Assembly: GCA_000756795.1 (NCBI GenBank)
Contig: CCSI01000001.1
Span: 1-64,000, forward strand
From: Qipengyuania vulgaris
Lineage (GTDB): Bacteria > Pseudomonadota > Alphaproteobacteria > Sphingomonadales > Sphingomonadaceae
Reading direction: 5' to 3'
Length of the DNA stretch: 64,000 nt
Positions 44,882-53,088 of this stretch are shown piece after piece. The notes below the pieces were generated by a model. It was not told the origin of the DNA and ran no database searches. It worked only from the letters and a program-made list of their open reading frames with translations. Position numbers and translations under genes: made by a program. The stretch's first letter is position 1, and each line of letters begins with the position of its first letter.

Positions 44882-46270
44882 ATGAAATACGTCTCAACCC
44901 GAGGTGAGGCCCCGAGCCTCGATTTCGCCGAAGTCACCCTGGCGGGTCTCGCCAGCGATGGCGGGCTCTACGTCCCCGAAGGCTGGCCGCAGTTCTCGCG
45001 CGAAGAAATCGCCGCCATGCGCGGCCTGCCCTATGCCGAACTGGCCGCGCGGGTGATGGAGCCTTTCGTCGGCGAATGCCTGACGCCTCAGCGCCTGCGC
45101 GAACTCACCGCCAAAGCCTATGGCCGCTTCGCGCACAAGGCGGTGACGCCGCTGGTGCAGCTCGACGAGCAGCACTGGGTGCTCGAACTCTTCCACGGCC
45201 CCACGCTCGCCTTCAAGGACGTGGCCCTGCAGATGCTTGGCCTGCTGTTCGAGGAATTCCTTGGCCGCGAAGAGGGCAGCCTCACAATCGTCGGCGCGAC
45301 CAGCGGGGACACGGGCAGCGCCGCCATCGATGCCGTCGCCGGTCTCGACAATGTCGAGATTTTCATGCTCCACCCCAAGGGCCGGGTGAGCGATGTGCAG
45401 CGCCGCCAGATGACCACGGTGCGCGCGCCCAATGTTCACAACATCGCCATCGACGGCTCGTTCGACGATGCGCAGGCGATGGTAAAGCGCATTTTCGCCG
45501 ACACGGACGTGACCGCGAAGCACCGCATCGGTGCGGTGAATTCCATTAACTGGGCGCGGCTGATGGCGCAGGTGGTCTACTACTTTGCCGCCTCGCTGCA
45601 GCTTGGCGGCCCGGAGCGCAGCCTTGCCTTCAGCGTGCCGACGGGCAATTTCGGCGATGTCTTTGCAGGCCATGTGGCAGCGCGCATGGGCCTGCCGATC
45701 GAGCAGCTCATCGTCGCGACCAACATCAACGATATCCTCCACCGCGCGCTTAGCGAGGGCGATTATTCGGCAGGCTCGGTCACGCCCACCAGCGCGCCTA
45801 GCATGGACATTCAGGTCAGCTCCAACTTTGAGCGCCTGCTGTTCGATGTCGGCGGACGCGACGGCGTGGCACTGGCCGAGCAGATGCGCGGCTTCGACAC
45901 GGCCAAGGCGATGCGCCTGACCAATGCCCAGGCCGAAGGTGCCGCGCTCTTCACCAGCGCCCGCGCCGACGAGGGCGACACTGCGCAGGCGATGCGCTGG
46001 GCCTACGAGCAATGCGGCGAGATGCTCGACCCGCACACTGCCATCGGCCTCCACGCTGCCCGCGCTGCCGATATCGACCCGGCTATCCCGGTGGTGACGC
46101 TCGCCACCGCGCATCCGGCAAAATTCCCCGATGCGGTCGAACGCGCGACCGGCATCCGCCCGGGCCTGCCCGCGCGCGTCGGCGACCTCTTCGCGCGCGA
46201 GGAAAGCTTCGTCGAACTGCCCGGCAGCTATGAGGCCGTGCGCGATCACATCATGGGGCACGCCGCCTGA
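44882..46270 (+). CDS. thrC: Threonine synthase
   Basis: A 462-aa PLP enzyme converting O-phosphohomoserine to threonine. The N-terminal MKYVSTRGEAPSLDF lead is typical, HGPTLAFKDVALQML carries the PLP lysine (about residue 111), and GATSGDTGSAA binds the cofactor phosphate. I start at MKYVS; thirteen in-frame codons upstream are not family-like. It overlaps the next gene by one base. Confidence 0.95.
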   Translation: MKYVSTRGEAPSLDFAEVTLAGLASDGGLYVPEGWPQFSREEIAAMRGLPYAELAARVMEPFVGECLTPQRLRELTAKAYGRFAHKAVTPLVQLDEQHWVLELFHGPTLAFKDVALQMLGLLFEEFLGREEGSLTIVGATSGDTGSAAIDAVAGLDNVEIFMLHPKGRVSDVQRRQMTTVRAPNVHNIAIDGSFDDAQAMVKRIFADTDVTAKHRIGAVNSINWARLMAQVVYYFAASLQLGGPERSLAFSVPTGNFGDVFAGHVAARMGLPIEQLIVATNINDILHRALSEGDYSAGSVTPTSAPSMDIQVSSNFERLLFDVGGRDGVALAEQMRGFDTAKAMRLTNAQAEGAALFTSARADEGDTAQAMRWAYEQCGEMLDPHTAIGLHAARAADIDPAIPVVTLATAHPAKFPDAVERATGIRPGLPARVGDLFAREESFVELPGSYEAVRDHIMGHAA

Positions 46271-47160
46271 TGGCCGAGCTCACACGCAATCCGGTGCTGA
46301 TGGTGGGCGAGGGCTGGGACGGCTATCGCCTGCTCGACAGCGGTCATGGCCGCAAGTTCGAGGCCTATGGCGACTATCGCTTCATCCGCCCCGAACCGCA
46401 GGCTATGTGGTCGCCCAAGCTCGACCATTGGGATGCGCATGGCGAGTTCGTCCCCGGCAGCGACGAGGACGGCGGCGGACGCTGGCAGTTCACGCAGGAC
46501 GTGCCCGAACATGGCTGGCCGCTGGGCTGGGGCGAGGAGGTTCGCTTCACCGCGCAGTGCACACCGTTCCGCCATCTCGGTTTCTTCCCCGACATGGCGC
46601 CCGTCTGGACATGGATGGGCGAGCAGCTCGAAGGGCGAAGCGACGCCGAGACGATGAACCTCTTCGGCTACACCGGCGTCGGTACGCAGGCACTGAGCAA
46701 ATACGGCCGCGTCACCCACGTCGATGCGAGCAAGAAGTCGGTCGCACAGGCGCGCGAGAACGCCGCGCTGGCAGGTCTCGAAGACCGACCCGTACGCTGG
46801 CTGGTGGAAGACGCGATGAAGTACACCGCGCGCGAAGTGCGTCGCGGTCGCCGCTACGACGGTATCATCCTCGACCCGCCCAAGTTCGGCCGCGGGCCCG
46901 ATGGAGAGGTATGGCGGCTCGAGCAAGGCCTGCCCGACCTTGTCTCCGATTGCCGCCAGCTGCTCGATCACGACAGCAGCTTCCTCTTCCTCACCGTCTA
47001 CGCCGTGCGCATGAGCAGCCTTGCGCTCGGAGGCCTGCTCGAAGAGGTCTTCGTCGACCTTCCTGGCAAGGTCGAGCATGGTGACCTCGCTGTGCAGGAG
47101 GAGGGCGGCCGCTTGCTGCCCACGGCAATCTTCGCGCGCTGGTCCAATCCGCGCGCTTGA
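46270..47160 (+). CDS. SAM-dependent RNA methyltransferase (RlmI/K-like)
   Basis: A 296-aa class I methyltransferase. The N-terminal beta-rich part (1-115) precedes MNLFGYTGVGTQALSKYG (SAM motif I, about 138-154), VTHVDASKKSV (motif II), WLVEDAMKYT and the NPPY-like catalytic DGIILDPPKFGRGP. The RlmI/RlmK type methylates cytosine or guanine in 23S rRNA; the exact target is not clear. The start overlaps thrC in TGATG. Confidence 0.88.
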   Translation: MAELTRNPVLMVGEGWDGYRLLDSGHGRKFEAYGDYRFIRPEPQAMWSPKLDHWDAHGEFVPGSDEDGGGRWQFTQDVPEHGWPLGWGEEVRFTAQCTPFRHLGFFPDMAPVWTWMGEQLEGRSDAETMNLFGYTGVGTQALSKYGRVTHVDASKKSVAQARENAALAGLEDRPVRWLVEDAMKYTAREVRRGRRYDGIILDPPKFGRGPDGEVWRLEQGLPDLVSDCRQLLDHDSSFLFLTVYAVRMSSLALGGLLEEVFVDLPGKVEHGDLAVQEEGGRLLPTAIFARWSNPRA

Positions 47161-47164
47161 TTAA

Positions 47165-47211
47165 CGCATCCCCCGATCCGAAAACCGGTGCCCACTTTTC
47201 GGGGTGATGCG
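47165..47211. repeat. Palindromic intergenic element
   Basis: The outer arms CGCATC and GATGCG enclose CCCCGA and TCGGGG, and an inner dyad CCGAAAACCGG-N3-CCACTTTTCGG. This nested palindrome is the common alphaproteobacterial type with an AAAACCGG/CACTTTTCGG core. It fills the 65-base gap between the methyltransferase and folB and would form a hairpin in RNA. Confidence 0.7.
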
Positions 47212-47225
47212 CTAGGGACCTTCCC

Positions 47226-47600
47226 ATGAACGATTCGCTTATCCTCGAAGTCGCCGATTTCGAACATGACGTGCTCACCGGAATCTATTCCGAAGAGACC
47301 GGCAAGCCGCAGCCGCTGCGCTTTACCATCCAGGTGCGGATGAAACCGCTGAGGCATTACGATGCCGACACGCCGCTCGACGATTCGAAGAACTACATGG
47401 ATTTGAAGCACGCCGCCTCCGAGGCGCTGCCCGAAGGCGTGCATTTCAAACTCATCGAGGCGGTGGCCGACCATGTCTGCGAGACGCTGTTCCTGCAGGA
47501 CAAGCGCGTCGAGGCGGTGACGGTGAAAATCGTCAAGCTGGCGATTGCCGAGGCGGGCGAGAAAATCGGCATCACGCTCCACCGCGAGCGGCGCGAATGA
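47226..47600 (+). CDS. folB: Dihydroneopterin aldolase
   Basis: A 124-aa folate-pathway enzyme that splits dihydroneopterin. The family pattern is clear: YSEETGKPQPLRFTIQV, DDSKNYMDLKHAA, FKLIEAVADHVCETLF and VTVKIVKLAIAEAGEKIGI. It overlaps the following gene by four bases. Confidence 0.9.
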   Translation: MNDSLILEVADFEHDVLTGIYSEETGKPQPLRFTIQVRMKPLRHYDADTPLDDSKNYMDLKHAASEALPEGVHFKLIEAVADHVCETLFLQDKRVEAVTVKIVKLAIAEAGEKIGITLHRERRE

Positions 47601-47902
47601 AGCGTATCGAGGTCGAAGGCCTGCCGGAAGAGCCGCTGGCCGCGGCTGGGCTGTTCCATCAGAACTGGCTCGACCCCATCGAGCGGGCGCTGGATTTAGG
47701 AGAGGACGTGCTCGTGGCGCTGGAAAGCGCCGACCACACGCATGGCGAATGGCGCAAGGCGGCGGCCGCCATGCTGGCGCGCAAGCACACGCCACGCCGT
47801 GTGAATCTCGTGGCAGGCGAGGGCGAGGCGCTAGCAGCTATCGAGACCTATCTCGCCGCGGCACCGGGAGTGACCGGCCAGTATCTGGAAGCTGCCTCGT
47901 GA
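47597..47902 (+). CDS. Conserved small Rossmann-like protein, function unknown
   Basis: A 101-aa protein. The sequence contains alpha/beta alternation (DVLVALESADHTHGEWRKAA, then RRVNLVAGEGEALAAIETYLA) with an Ala-rich end and could be the N-terminal part of a short-chain-dehydrogenase-like fold without its catalytic half. It is coupled to folB (ATGA) and moaD (GTGA). Position suggests a cofactor role, but no motif supports it. Confidence 0.65.
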   Translation: MKRIEVEGLPEEPLAAAGLFHQNWLDPIERALDLGEDVLVALESADHTHGEWRKAAAAMLARKHTPRRVNLVAGEGEALAAIETYLAAAPGVTGQYLEAAS

Positions 47903-48141
47903 GCGTGACGCTCATCTTCCTCGGCCCCTTGCGCGATTTGGCGGGCGAGCAGGATCGTGAGGTTCCGGCGCCGCTCGACTGGGCGGGTCTCATCGAGCAG
48001 GTCGGTCCTGAAATTGCCGCCCAACTGGAAGATGACCGTGTCAATGTCGCCTGCAAGGGCAAGGTGCTCGCCGACAAGACGGCGCTCCTAGCCGAGGATG
48101 GCGACGAAGTTGCGCTGCTGCCGCCGGTCAGCGGTGGCTAG
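47899..48141 (+). CDS. moaD: Molybdopterin synthase sulfur-carrier subunit
   Basis: An 80-aa ubiquitin-fold protein. I start at the GTG overlapping the previous stop; the frame is open further left only in the shadow of the upstream gene. It ends in PPVSGG, the di-glycine that becomes the thiocarboxylate sulfur donor in molybdopterin synthesis. Its stop overlaps the moaE start. Confidence 0.92.
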   Translation: MSVTLIFLGPLRDLAGEQDREVPAPLDWAGLIEQVGPEIAAQLEDDRVNVACKGKVLADKTALLAEDGDEVALLPPVSGG

Positions 48142-48601
48142 GCTCGCGCTCTCCACGCCGCTCGATGTGCGGCTGCTCGACAAGGGAATGTCGGTCGGTG
48201 AGGCGCTGGCTGCGTTCAACGCCGCGCACGACAAGGCAGGCGGCGTAGTCAGCTTTCTTGGCAAGGTTCGGCCAGATGGCGATGTGCGCGCTCTGGAACT
48301 CACCCATTACGAACCGCTGACCCTGCCCGGAATGAAGGAACTCGCGGCCAATGCGAAGACCCGATTCGACCTCGACGGCGCGCTGGTCTGGCACCGCGTC
48401 GGCGTCATGACTCCGGGGGAGTCGATCGTCCTCGTCGCCACCGCCGCGCGCCATCGCCGCAATGCCTTCGAGGCGGCGGATTTCCTGATGGACCACCTCA
48501 AGTCAGCCGCATGGTTCTGGAAGCGCGAACGTCGGGACGACGGATGGCACTGGATAGAGCCGCGCGACGCCGACCACGCGGACCTCGCGCGCTGGAATTA
48601 A
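48134..48601 (+). CDS. moaE: Molybdopterin synthase catalytic subunit
   Basis: A 155-aa partner of MoaD. The GTG start at 48134 overlaps moaD by 8 bases. VVSFLGKVRPDGDVRALELTHY, ARHRRNAFEAADFLMDHLKS (catalytic Arg and Lys) and WFWKRERRDDGWHW are typical. The enzyme inserts two sulfurs into precursor Z. No moaA, moaC or mogA is in the window. Confidence 0.94.
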   Translation: MARLALSTPLDVRLLDKGMSVGEALAAFNAAHDKAGGVVSFLGKVRPDGDVRALELTHYEPLTLPGMKELAANAKTRFDLDGALVWHRVGVMTPGESIVLVATAARHRRNAFEAADFLMDHLKSAAWFWKRERRDDGWHWIEPRDADHADLARWN

Positions 48602-48611
48602 TTCTCCTGAT

Positions 48612-48625
48612 TTGATTTCGGTCAA
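48612..48625. promoter_or_regulatory. FNR box
   Basis: TTGATTTCGGTCAA matches the FNR/FixK consensus TTGAT-N4-ATCAA at nine of ten positions. It lies 51 bases before the ATG of the 141-aa membrane protein and 498 bases from the fnr-type gene that faces it. Confidence 0.7.
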
Positions 48626-48675
48626 GGAACGGGGCCGTATGGGTTGGCACAAGGTCTCCAACAAAGGAGGCACCC

Positions 48676-49101
48676 ATGTCCAAGCATTTCACTCGCGAAC
48701 TCGTCGCCGAACAGGCCGCCATCGTCGAAGCTCCGAAGCAAAGGCACGAAGTCGATCGCACGTTCGAGCTGCCCAAGGGCCTCTACGCCGCCACTGTCGC
48801 ACTTTATCTCGGCTTTCTCGCAGTCATGGCAACGGGCCTTTCGACCCCGGGCCTGGCCATCCCGATGGCCATCTTCACGCTCTTCGTCGTGGCAGGCTTC
48901 GGTGTCCCGGCAATCTGGGCCCGTCTCGCCCCGCCCACGGCTTCAAAACCGATGAGCTTCGCCATGCTGCGGCGTGACGGCATCCAGACGCTCACGGGAC
49001 GGCTGAGCGCCAAGGACGCGAGCGTGCAAATGCTCATCCTCCCGGTCATCATTTTCTGCTGGGGTGTGACGAGCGTCACCATTGCGGCACTGGTCCGCTA
49101 A
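48676..49101 (+). CDS. 141-aa three-helix membrane protein, probably FNR-regulated
   Basis: A protein starting after a strong AAAGGAGG site. The N-terminal 30 residues are charged and soluble (VAEQAAIVEAPKQRHEVD), and hydrophobic segments lie at about 36-54, 58-78 and 118-138; the loop between the second and third contains KDASVQM. I know no named family. It has an FNR box upstream and an fnr-type gene convergent to it, so low-oxygen expression is likely. Confidence 0.65.
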   Translation: MSKHFTRELVAEQAAIVEAPKQRHEVDRTFELPKGLYAATVALYLGFLAVMATGLSTPGLAIPMAIFTLFVVAGFGVPAIWARLAPPTASKPMSFAMLRRDGIQTLTGRLSAKDASVQMLILPVIIFCWGVTSVTIAALVR

Positions 49102-49122
49102 AAGATCGCTCCAGAATGCGCT

Positions 49123-49803
49123 TCAGCTATTGGGGAGGAGCGCGGGGTCGACCAGTTCGATCCCGCGCTTTCCGTTGCGCCGGATAGCACCATCGCGCTC
49201 GAAGCGGGTGAGCATGCGGCTGACAGTCTCGATGGTCAGCCCGAGCATGGCGGCCAATTCTCCGCGCGATAGCGGCAATTCGAATTCCAGGGCGGGATGG
49301 CACGGCGAATCGCTTGCCGCTCGCGCGAAGGAAAGAAGCGCGCCTGCAACCCGCGCCTCGGCCGACGCGTTACCCGTTAGGGCGAGCAACTCGCGGCTCG
49401 CGAACAGGTCTTCCTGGGTGCGCCGCAGCAAGGCCTGGCCGAGACGCGGATAGCGCTCGATCGCGCGTTGGAAATCAGGTCCTGAAAAAACGCACAATTC
49501 CGCAGGACCCAATGCGACCACGTCATGCCGCATATAGGGGCCGAACATTTCCCCGATAAAGCCGCTCGGGTGAACCAGCGAAAGGATTCGCTCGCGACCG
49601 TCGATATCGGTCGAGGTAATCTTGAGCGCGCCCTTTTTGAGCGTGGCACAGGCAGCAAGGCTTTCACCCGCAGTGAATAGTGTTTCGCCCTTCGCCAGCA
49701 CGCGCGTTCGGCCCGCTCTGGCAAGCGTGTCGCGTTCTTCTTCTTCGAGAACGGCACAGGCTGCGCGGTCTCGGACTGGGCAGGTTTCGCAGGCGAGGCT
49801 CAT
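49123..49803 (-). CDS. Crp/Fnr-family oxygen sensor (FnrL-like)
   Basis: A 226-aa regulator. The start is MSLACET at 49803; longer in-frame starts lack support. Four Cys fit an oxygen-labile 4Fe-4S cluster: Cys5, Cys8 and Cys16 (C-x2-C-x7-C, the FnrL spacing) and Cys104 (AELCVFS). The cyclic-nucleotide-type roll spans 30-110, the dimer helix 115-150, and the HTH is SRGELAAMLGLTIETVSRM with the FNR-typical Glu192, Ser195 and Arg196 that read TTGAT. It would activate low-oxygen respiration genes. Confidence 0.9.
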   Translation of the reverse strand: MSLACETCPVRDRAACAVLEEEERDTLARAGRTRVLAKGETLFTAGESLAACATLKKGALKITSTDIDGRERILSLVHPSGFIGEMFGPYMRHDVVALGPAELCVFSGPDFQRAIERYPRLGQALLRRTQEDLFASRELLALTGNASAEARVAGALLSFARAASDSPCHPALEFELPLSRGELAAMLGLTIETVSRMLTRFERDGAIRRNGKRGIELVDPALLPNS

Positions 49804-49813
49804 GGAGGACGCC

Positions 49814-50326
49814 TTAGCGGATACGACCGCGAAGGTCTTCCAGAACGGCGTCCTCTTCACTGACGAGCGTGATAACGCGGGTCCTTGCGGCTTCAATGGC
49901 GGAAGCATCCTCCGCTGCCACGCGGGTAGCGGTGTAAATCATGTCGAGGTCGCCCACCGGAATGGCCGCGCGGCTGCGTGCCGAATCAAGTTCCGCCAGC
50001 GCGACTTGCGCGGCGGCCCAGCTGTCGCTTCCCGTACCGCCGGCTGCCGCCACGAGGCGCGCTGCGCGGGGCTGGACGGAGACGAATTCGGCATGGGCCT
50101 CTTCGGCTGCCGAGACCAGCGAGGACAGGCGCGCATCGAGGCCGCCGGTTAAATCGACTTCCACCGGCGGAATATCGAGCCTTGCCGGTTCGCCCGTGAC
50201 GAATTGCCCTTCGGCGCGCTCTGCATCGCGTACAGCGAGCGAGGGATAGTCGCCGCCCGTGCTCGCGCAGGCTGCAGCCAGGCTGGCGAGGGAAAGGGCG
50301 AGAGCGCTTCTTGCAATTCTTGGCAT
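49814..50326 (-). CDS. Small envelope lipoprotein of unknown function
   Basis: A 170-aa protein with a lipobox (SLAAAC, Cys20). The mature part is mostly helical and Ala/Glu-rich and would extend as a coiled coil (about 75-165). It lies 10 bases upstream of the fnr-type gene in the same direction, so they may be co-transcribed. No motif allows a function; it resembles conserved sphingomonad hypotheticals. Confidence 0.7.
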   Translation of the reverse strand: MPRIARSALALSLASLAAACASTGGDYPSLAVRDAERAEGQFVTGEPARLDIPPVEVDLTGGLDARLSSLVSAAEEAHAEFVSVQPRAARLVAAAGGTGSDSWAAAQVALAELDSARSRAAIPVGDLDMIYTATRVAAEDASAIEAARTRVITLVSEEDAVLEDLRGRIR

Positions 50327-50392
50327 ATTCGCCACATAGCATGGCGCAGTGCTCGTGCCAGCGCGAAAGGCAAAAAAGGAACCGCTTCGGCG

Positions 50393-50421
50393 TTGACTTG
50401 GGAAAGCCTTTCGCCTAACGG
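50393..50421 (+). promoter_or_regulatory. Sigma-70-type promoter for rplU-rpmA
   Basis: TTGACT (50393-50398) and TAACGG (50416-50421) are spaced by 17 bases, 95 bases before the rplU start codon. The -35 box is close to consensus, the -10 box less so. Confidence 0.5.
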
Positions 50422-50516
50422 CACGCTTCTTTCCGGGCCCGTACACCAACGGGTCGACGGGCGCGCCGTAGATTCGCAAGGATGCGGCACAGCAATTTGT
50501 AACGAGAGATACGACC

Positions 50517-51008
50517 ATGTTCGCAGTAGTGCGCACGGGCGGCAAGCAATACCGGGTTGCCGCCGGAGACAAGATCGCGGTTGAGAAGCTGGCTGGCGAA
50601 GCCGGTGACACCATTACGCTGGGCGACGTCCTGCTCGCCGGTGAAGGCGACAAGATCGAAGACGCCGGCAAGGTGACGGTTTCGGCCGAAATCATCGCAC
50701 AGGCGAAGAGCGAAAAGGTCGTCGTTTTCAAGAAGCGTCGTCGTCACAACTATCGCCGCAAGAACGGTCATCGCCAGATGATGACCCTGCTGCGCATCAC
50801 CGACGTCGGCACCGGCGGCGCCAAGAAGGCTGCTCCGAAGAAGGCCGAAGAAAAGAAGGCTGCTCCGAAGAAGGACACTTCGGAAGAGAAGGCTGCGCCG
50901 AAGGCCAAGAAGGCTGCGCCCAAGAAGGCTGCAGCTACCAAGGCGGCTCCCGCCAAAAAGGCTGCGCCCAAGAAGGCCGCGCCTAAGAAGACCGAATCCA
51001 AGAAGTAA
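50517..51008 (+). CDS. rplU: 50S ribosomal protein L21 with Lys/Ala-rich tail
   Basis: A 163-aa protein. Residues 1-103 are a normal L21 ([14 protein letters not shown] lead, [15 protein letters not shown] 23S-binding loop). The rest is an extension of about 60 residues made of repeated AAPKKA-type units, like histone H1 or AlgP tails, which probably binds nucleic acid. It is co-transcribed with rpmA 11 bases downstream. Confidence 0.93.
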   Translation: MFAVVRTGGKQYRVAAGDKIAVEKLAGEAGDTITLGDVLLAGEGDKIEDAGKVTVSAEIIAQAKSEKVVVFKKRRRHNYRRKNGHRQMMTLLRITDVGTGGAKKAAPKKAEEKKAAPKKDTSEEKAAPKAKKAAPKKAAATKAAPAKKAAPKKAAPKKTESKK

Positions 51009-51019
51009 GGATCTGAACC

Positions 51020-51289
51020 ATGGCACATAAAAAAGCAGGCGGTTCATCGCGTAACGGTCGCGACTCAGCCGGTCGTCGTCTTGGTGTGAAGAAGTTCGGC
51101 AGCGAAAACGTCGTCGCCGGCAATATCATCGTGCGCCAGCGCGGCACCAAGTTCTACCCGGCCGTCAACGTCGGCATGGGCAAGGACCACACGCTGTTCG
51201 CGCTTACCGACGGCGTCGTCCGATTCCACTCGGGCAAGCTCGGCCGTAAATACGTATCGGTCGACCAAATGGCTGAAGCTGCCGAATAA
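51020..51289 (+). CDS. rpmA: 50S ribosomal protein L27
   Basis: An 89-aa ribosomal protein. The N-terminal [16 protein letters not shown] reaches the peptidyl-transferase centre, and [19 protein letters not shown] is typical. Length is normal and there is no N-terminal cleavage extension. A strong terminator follows. Confidence 0.96.
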   Translation: MAHKKAGGSSRNGRDSAGRRLGVKKFGSENVVAGNIIVRQRGTKFYPAVNVGMGKDHTLFALTDGVVRFHSGKLGRKYVSVDQMAEAAE

Positions 51290-51356
51290 ACGGACGCTCC
51301 GATAACGGGATCGTCCAGACGAGACGGTCCCAGCCGGGCTAACGACCCGGCAGACG

Positions 51357-51391
51357 AAGAGGGAGATGGGGCCGACCCGTCTCCCTCTTGT
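51357..51391 (+). terminator. Rho-independent terminator
   Basis: AAGAGGGAGATGGG and CCCGTCTCCCTCTT form a 14-bp stem (one G-U pair) around a 5-base loop, ending in CTTGTC. It closes the rplU-rpmA transcript. Confidence 0.85.
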
Positions 51392-51503
51392 CGTTTCTCC
51401 CTCTTCAAAACCGCACCGGTCATGGATCGCAGCCCTGACCGCCACGCAATTGTCACGTGTCCGGCCTAGGAGCCCGGAGCGTGGTCCTACGGGGAGAATA
51501 CCA

Positions 51504-52043
51504 ATGTTCCATGTCACCGAGAGGCTGCTGTTGCGGCCTGCCTGGCCCGAAGATGCAGAGGCACTGTTTGGCGGAATCGCCGACAAGGGTGTCGTCCGCA
51601 ATCTTGCCAGCGCGCCTTGGCCGTACCTCCCCGAACATGCCCGCCAATTCGTCGCCCGCGAGGCCGAGCCGCTCTATCCCAAGTTCCTTGTCACCCGTCC
51701 GGGTGCGAAGGGCTCGGACGTGATTGGCTGCATCGGTATCGACCCGGGCGAGGGCGGGACCGAGCTCGGCTACTGGATTGCCCGCCCTGCATGGGGCCAG
51801 GGCTTCGCCACCGAAGCTGGGCGCGGGATACTCGAGGTCGCGCGGCTGCTCGGTCACATGCACATCACGGCCGGCCACTTCACCGACAATCCGGCTTCGG
51901 GAAAGGTTCTCAGGAAGCTTGGCTTCGTGCCCACCGGCAAGAGCGCGATGCGCCACAGCTGCGGGCGAGGCGAAGAGGCGGAGTGCGTGATGTACCACCT
52001 CGACCTTGAGGCAGAAACCGGGCCCAGCCTGCAAGCCGCGTAA
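51504..52043 (+). CDS. GNAT N-acetyltransferase (RimJ/RimL type)
   Basis: A 179-aa acetyltransferase behind a GGGGAG site. TERLLLRPAWPEDAEAL is the RimJ/L-type start, the acetyl-CoA loop is ARPAWGQGFATEAGRGI (about 90-106), and DNPASGKVLRKLGF is the C-terminal motif. The substrate could be a ribosomal protein N-terminus or a small amine. The ORF is open further left but without a ribosome binding site. Confidence 0.85.
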   Translation: MFHVTERLLLRPAWPEDAEALFGGIADKGVVRNLASAPWPYLPEHARQFVAREAEPLYPKFLVTRPGAKGSDVIGCIGIDPGEGGTELGYWIARPAWGQGFATEAGRGILEVARLLGHMHITAGHFTDNPASGKVLRKLGFVPTGKSAMRHSCGRGEEAECVMYHLDLEAETGPSLQAA

Positions 52044-52050
52044 CAAAAAA

Positions 52051-52081
52051 GGCCCCGCGAGCAATCTCGCGGGGCCTTGTT
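52051..52081. terminator. Bidirectional terminator
   Basis: GGCCCCGCGAG and CTCGCGGGGCC form an 11-bp stem with a 4-base loop between AAAAAA and TTGTTTTT. It serves the acetyltransferase on one strand and the convergent hydrolase gene on the other. Confidence 0.9.
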
Positions 52082-52104
52082 TTTGCGACCCGAAAGCTCG
52101 GGGG

Positions 52105-52974
52105 TTATTCAGCCGCCATCAGCGCGGCTTCGAATTCGCCTTCATACTTGCCGATGAGCGCGCGGTCATCGTGGTCCCACGGGTGGAAGCCGGGCTTGAA
52201 GTAAGCCAGCCACGCGGGGAAAATGCGGCGCACGACGCCGGGCTTCACGGTGAGGTACTTCAAGAGGCCCCACTTGGCCTTCCATCCGGTGATGCCGTCC
52301 TGTTCGAGCAGCTCGAGCGTGTCTTCCCAGCGGTGCTTGAAGAAGCGCGCGGTGACCAGCAGCATCATGATGTTGCGGACCTTGTAGCGACGCCACTTGG
52401 ACCAGTCCTTGGTCGCGTGGTTCCAGGTGTCGAACGCCACGCCCTTGTGCTCGATTTCCTCGATCGAATGCCATTCCCACATGGCGCGGACTTCGGGGTC
52501 GGCGTCCTTGAAGTGGGCCGGATTGCCTAGGAATTCGGCGGCCATCATCGCGGTGTAGTGTTCCAGCGCCATGGTCGAGGCGAGGTTCAGATATTCCGGA
52601 CGGCCTTTGAACATGGCGAGCATGTCGGCGACCCGCTTGTCGATGGCCTTGATGTCGTAGCCATGGTCCTCGGCAAGGCGGTTGAAGGCGATGTGCTCGC
52701 GCGTGTGATTGATCTCCTGCTTCACGAAAGCACGGATCTCTTCGGCCAGCTTGGGGCTCGCGCCGTCGCGGTGGGCCTTCACGGCCTCGATAAAGAAGGC
52801 CTCGCCGCGCGGGAAGGTGGCGGAGAGTGCGTTGTGCCAAGCGGTACCGAACGGTTCGCCAGCCCACCAGCGCCGCGGCGTGGTGCCGCGGTTAAAGCGC
52901 TCGTCGCGTACAGTGATGGTGAGATCGGCCGGTGCCGGAGTGGTGGCGGTGTCGATTTTGACAGGGGCGTTCAT
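52105..52974 (-). CDS. Predicted metal-dependent hydrolase (PF10118-like)
   Basis: A 289-aa helical protein with His/Glu pairs typical of a dinuclear metal bundle: EINHTREHIAFNRLAEDHG (about 108-126), ALEHYTAMMAAEF and WHSIEEIEHKGVAFD. Family members are annotated as metal-dependent hydrolases and may act as di-iron oxygenases; no reaction is established. It is divergent from a TetR regulator with two palindromes between the starts, so it is the likely target of repression. Confidence 0.8.
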   Translation of the reverse strand: MNAPVKIDTATTPAPADLTITVRDERFNRGTTPRRWWAGEPFGTAWHNALSATFPRGEAFFIEAVKAHRDGASPKLAEEIRAFVKQEINHTREHIAFNRLAEDHGYDIKAIDKRVADMLAMFKGRPEYLNLASTMALEHYTAMMAAEFLGNPAHFKDADPEVRAMWEWHSIEEIEHKGVAFDTWNHATKDWSKWRRYKVRNIMMLLVTARFFKHRWEDTLELLEQDGITGWKAKWGLLKYLTVKPGVVRRIFPAWLAYFKPGFHPWDHDDRALIGKYEGEFEAALMAAE

Positions 52975-52992
52975 GGAAGGCTCCGGGAATTA

Positions 52993-53033
52993 ACTTACAT
53001 TGTTGTAAGTAGTGGTTACTGACATAGATGTCA
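52993..53033. promoter_or_regulatory. Two palindromic operators in the TetR divergon
   Basis: ACTTAC-N6-GTAAGT (52993-53010) and TGACAT-AG-ATGTCA (53020-53033) are both perfect dyads. They lie between the hydrolase gene and tetR, 19 bases from the former start and 55 bases from the latter. One is the probable operator of the adjacent TetR protein; the other may bind a second regulator. Confidence 0.6.
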
Positions 53034-53088
53034 ATAAGGCGTTCTAGCCGCTTTCCGAAACGCGCCCGATGGGTTAACGCAGTTGCAT

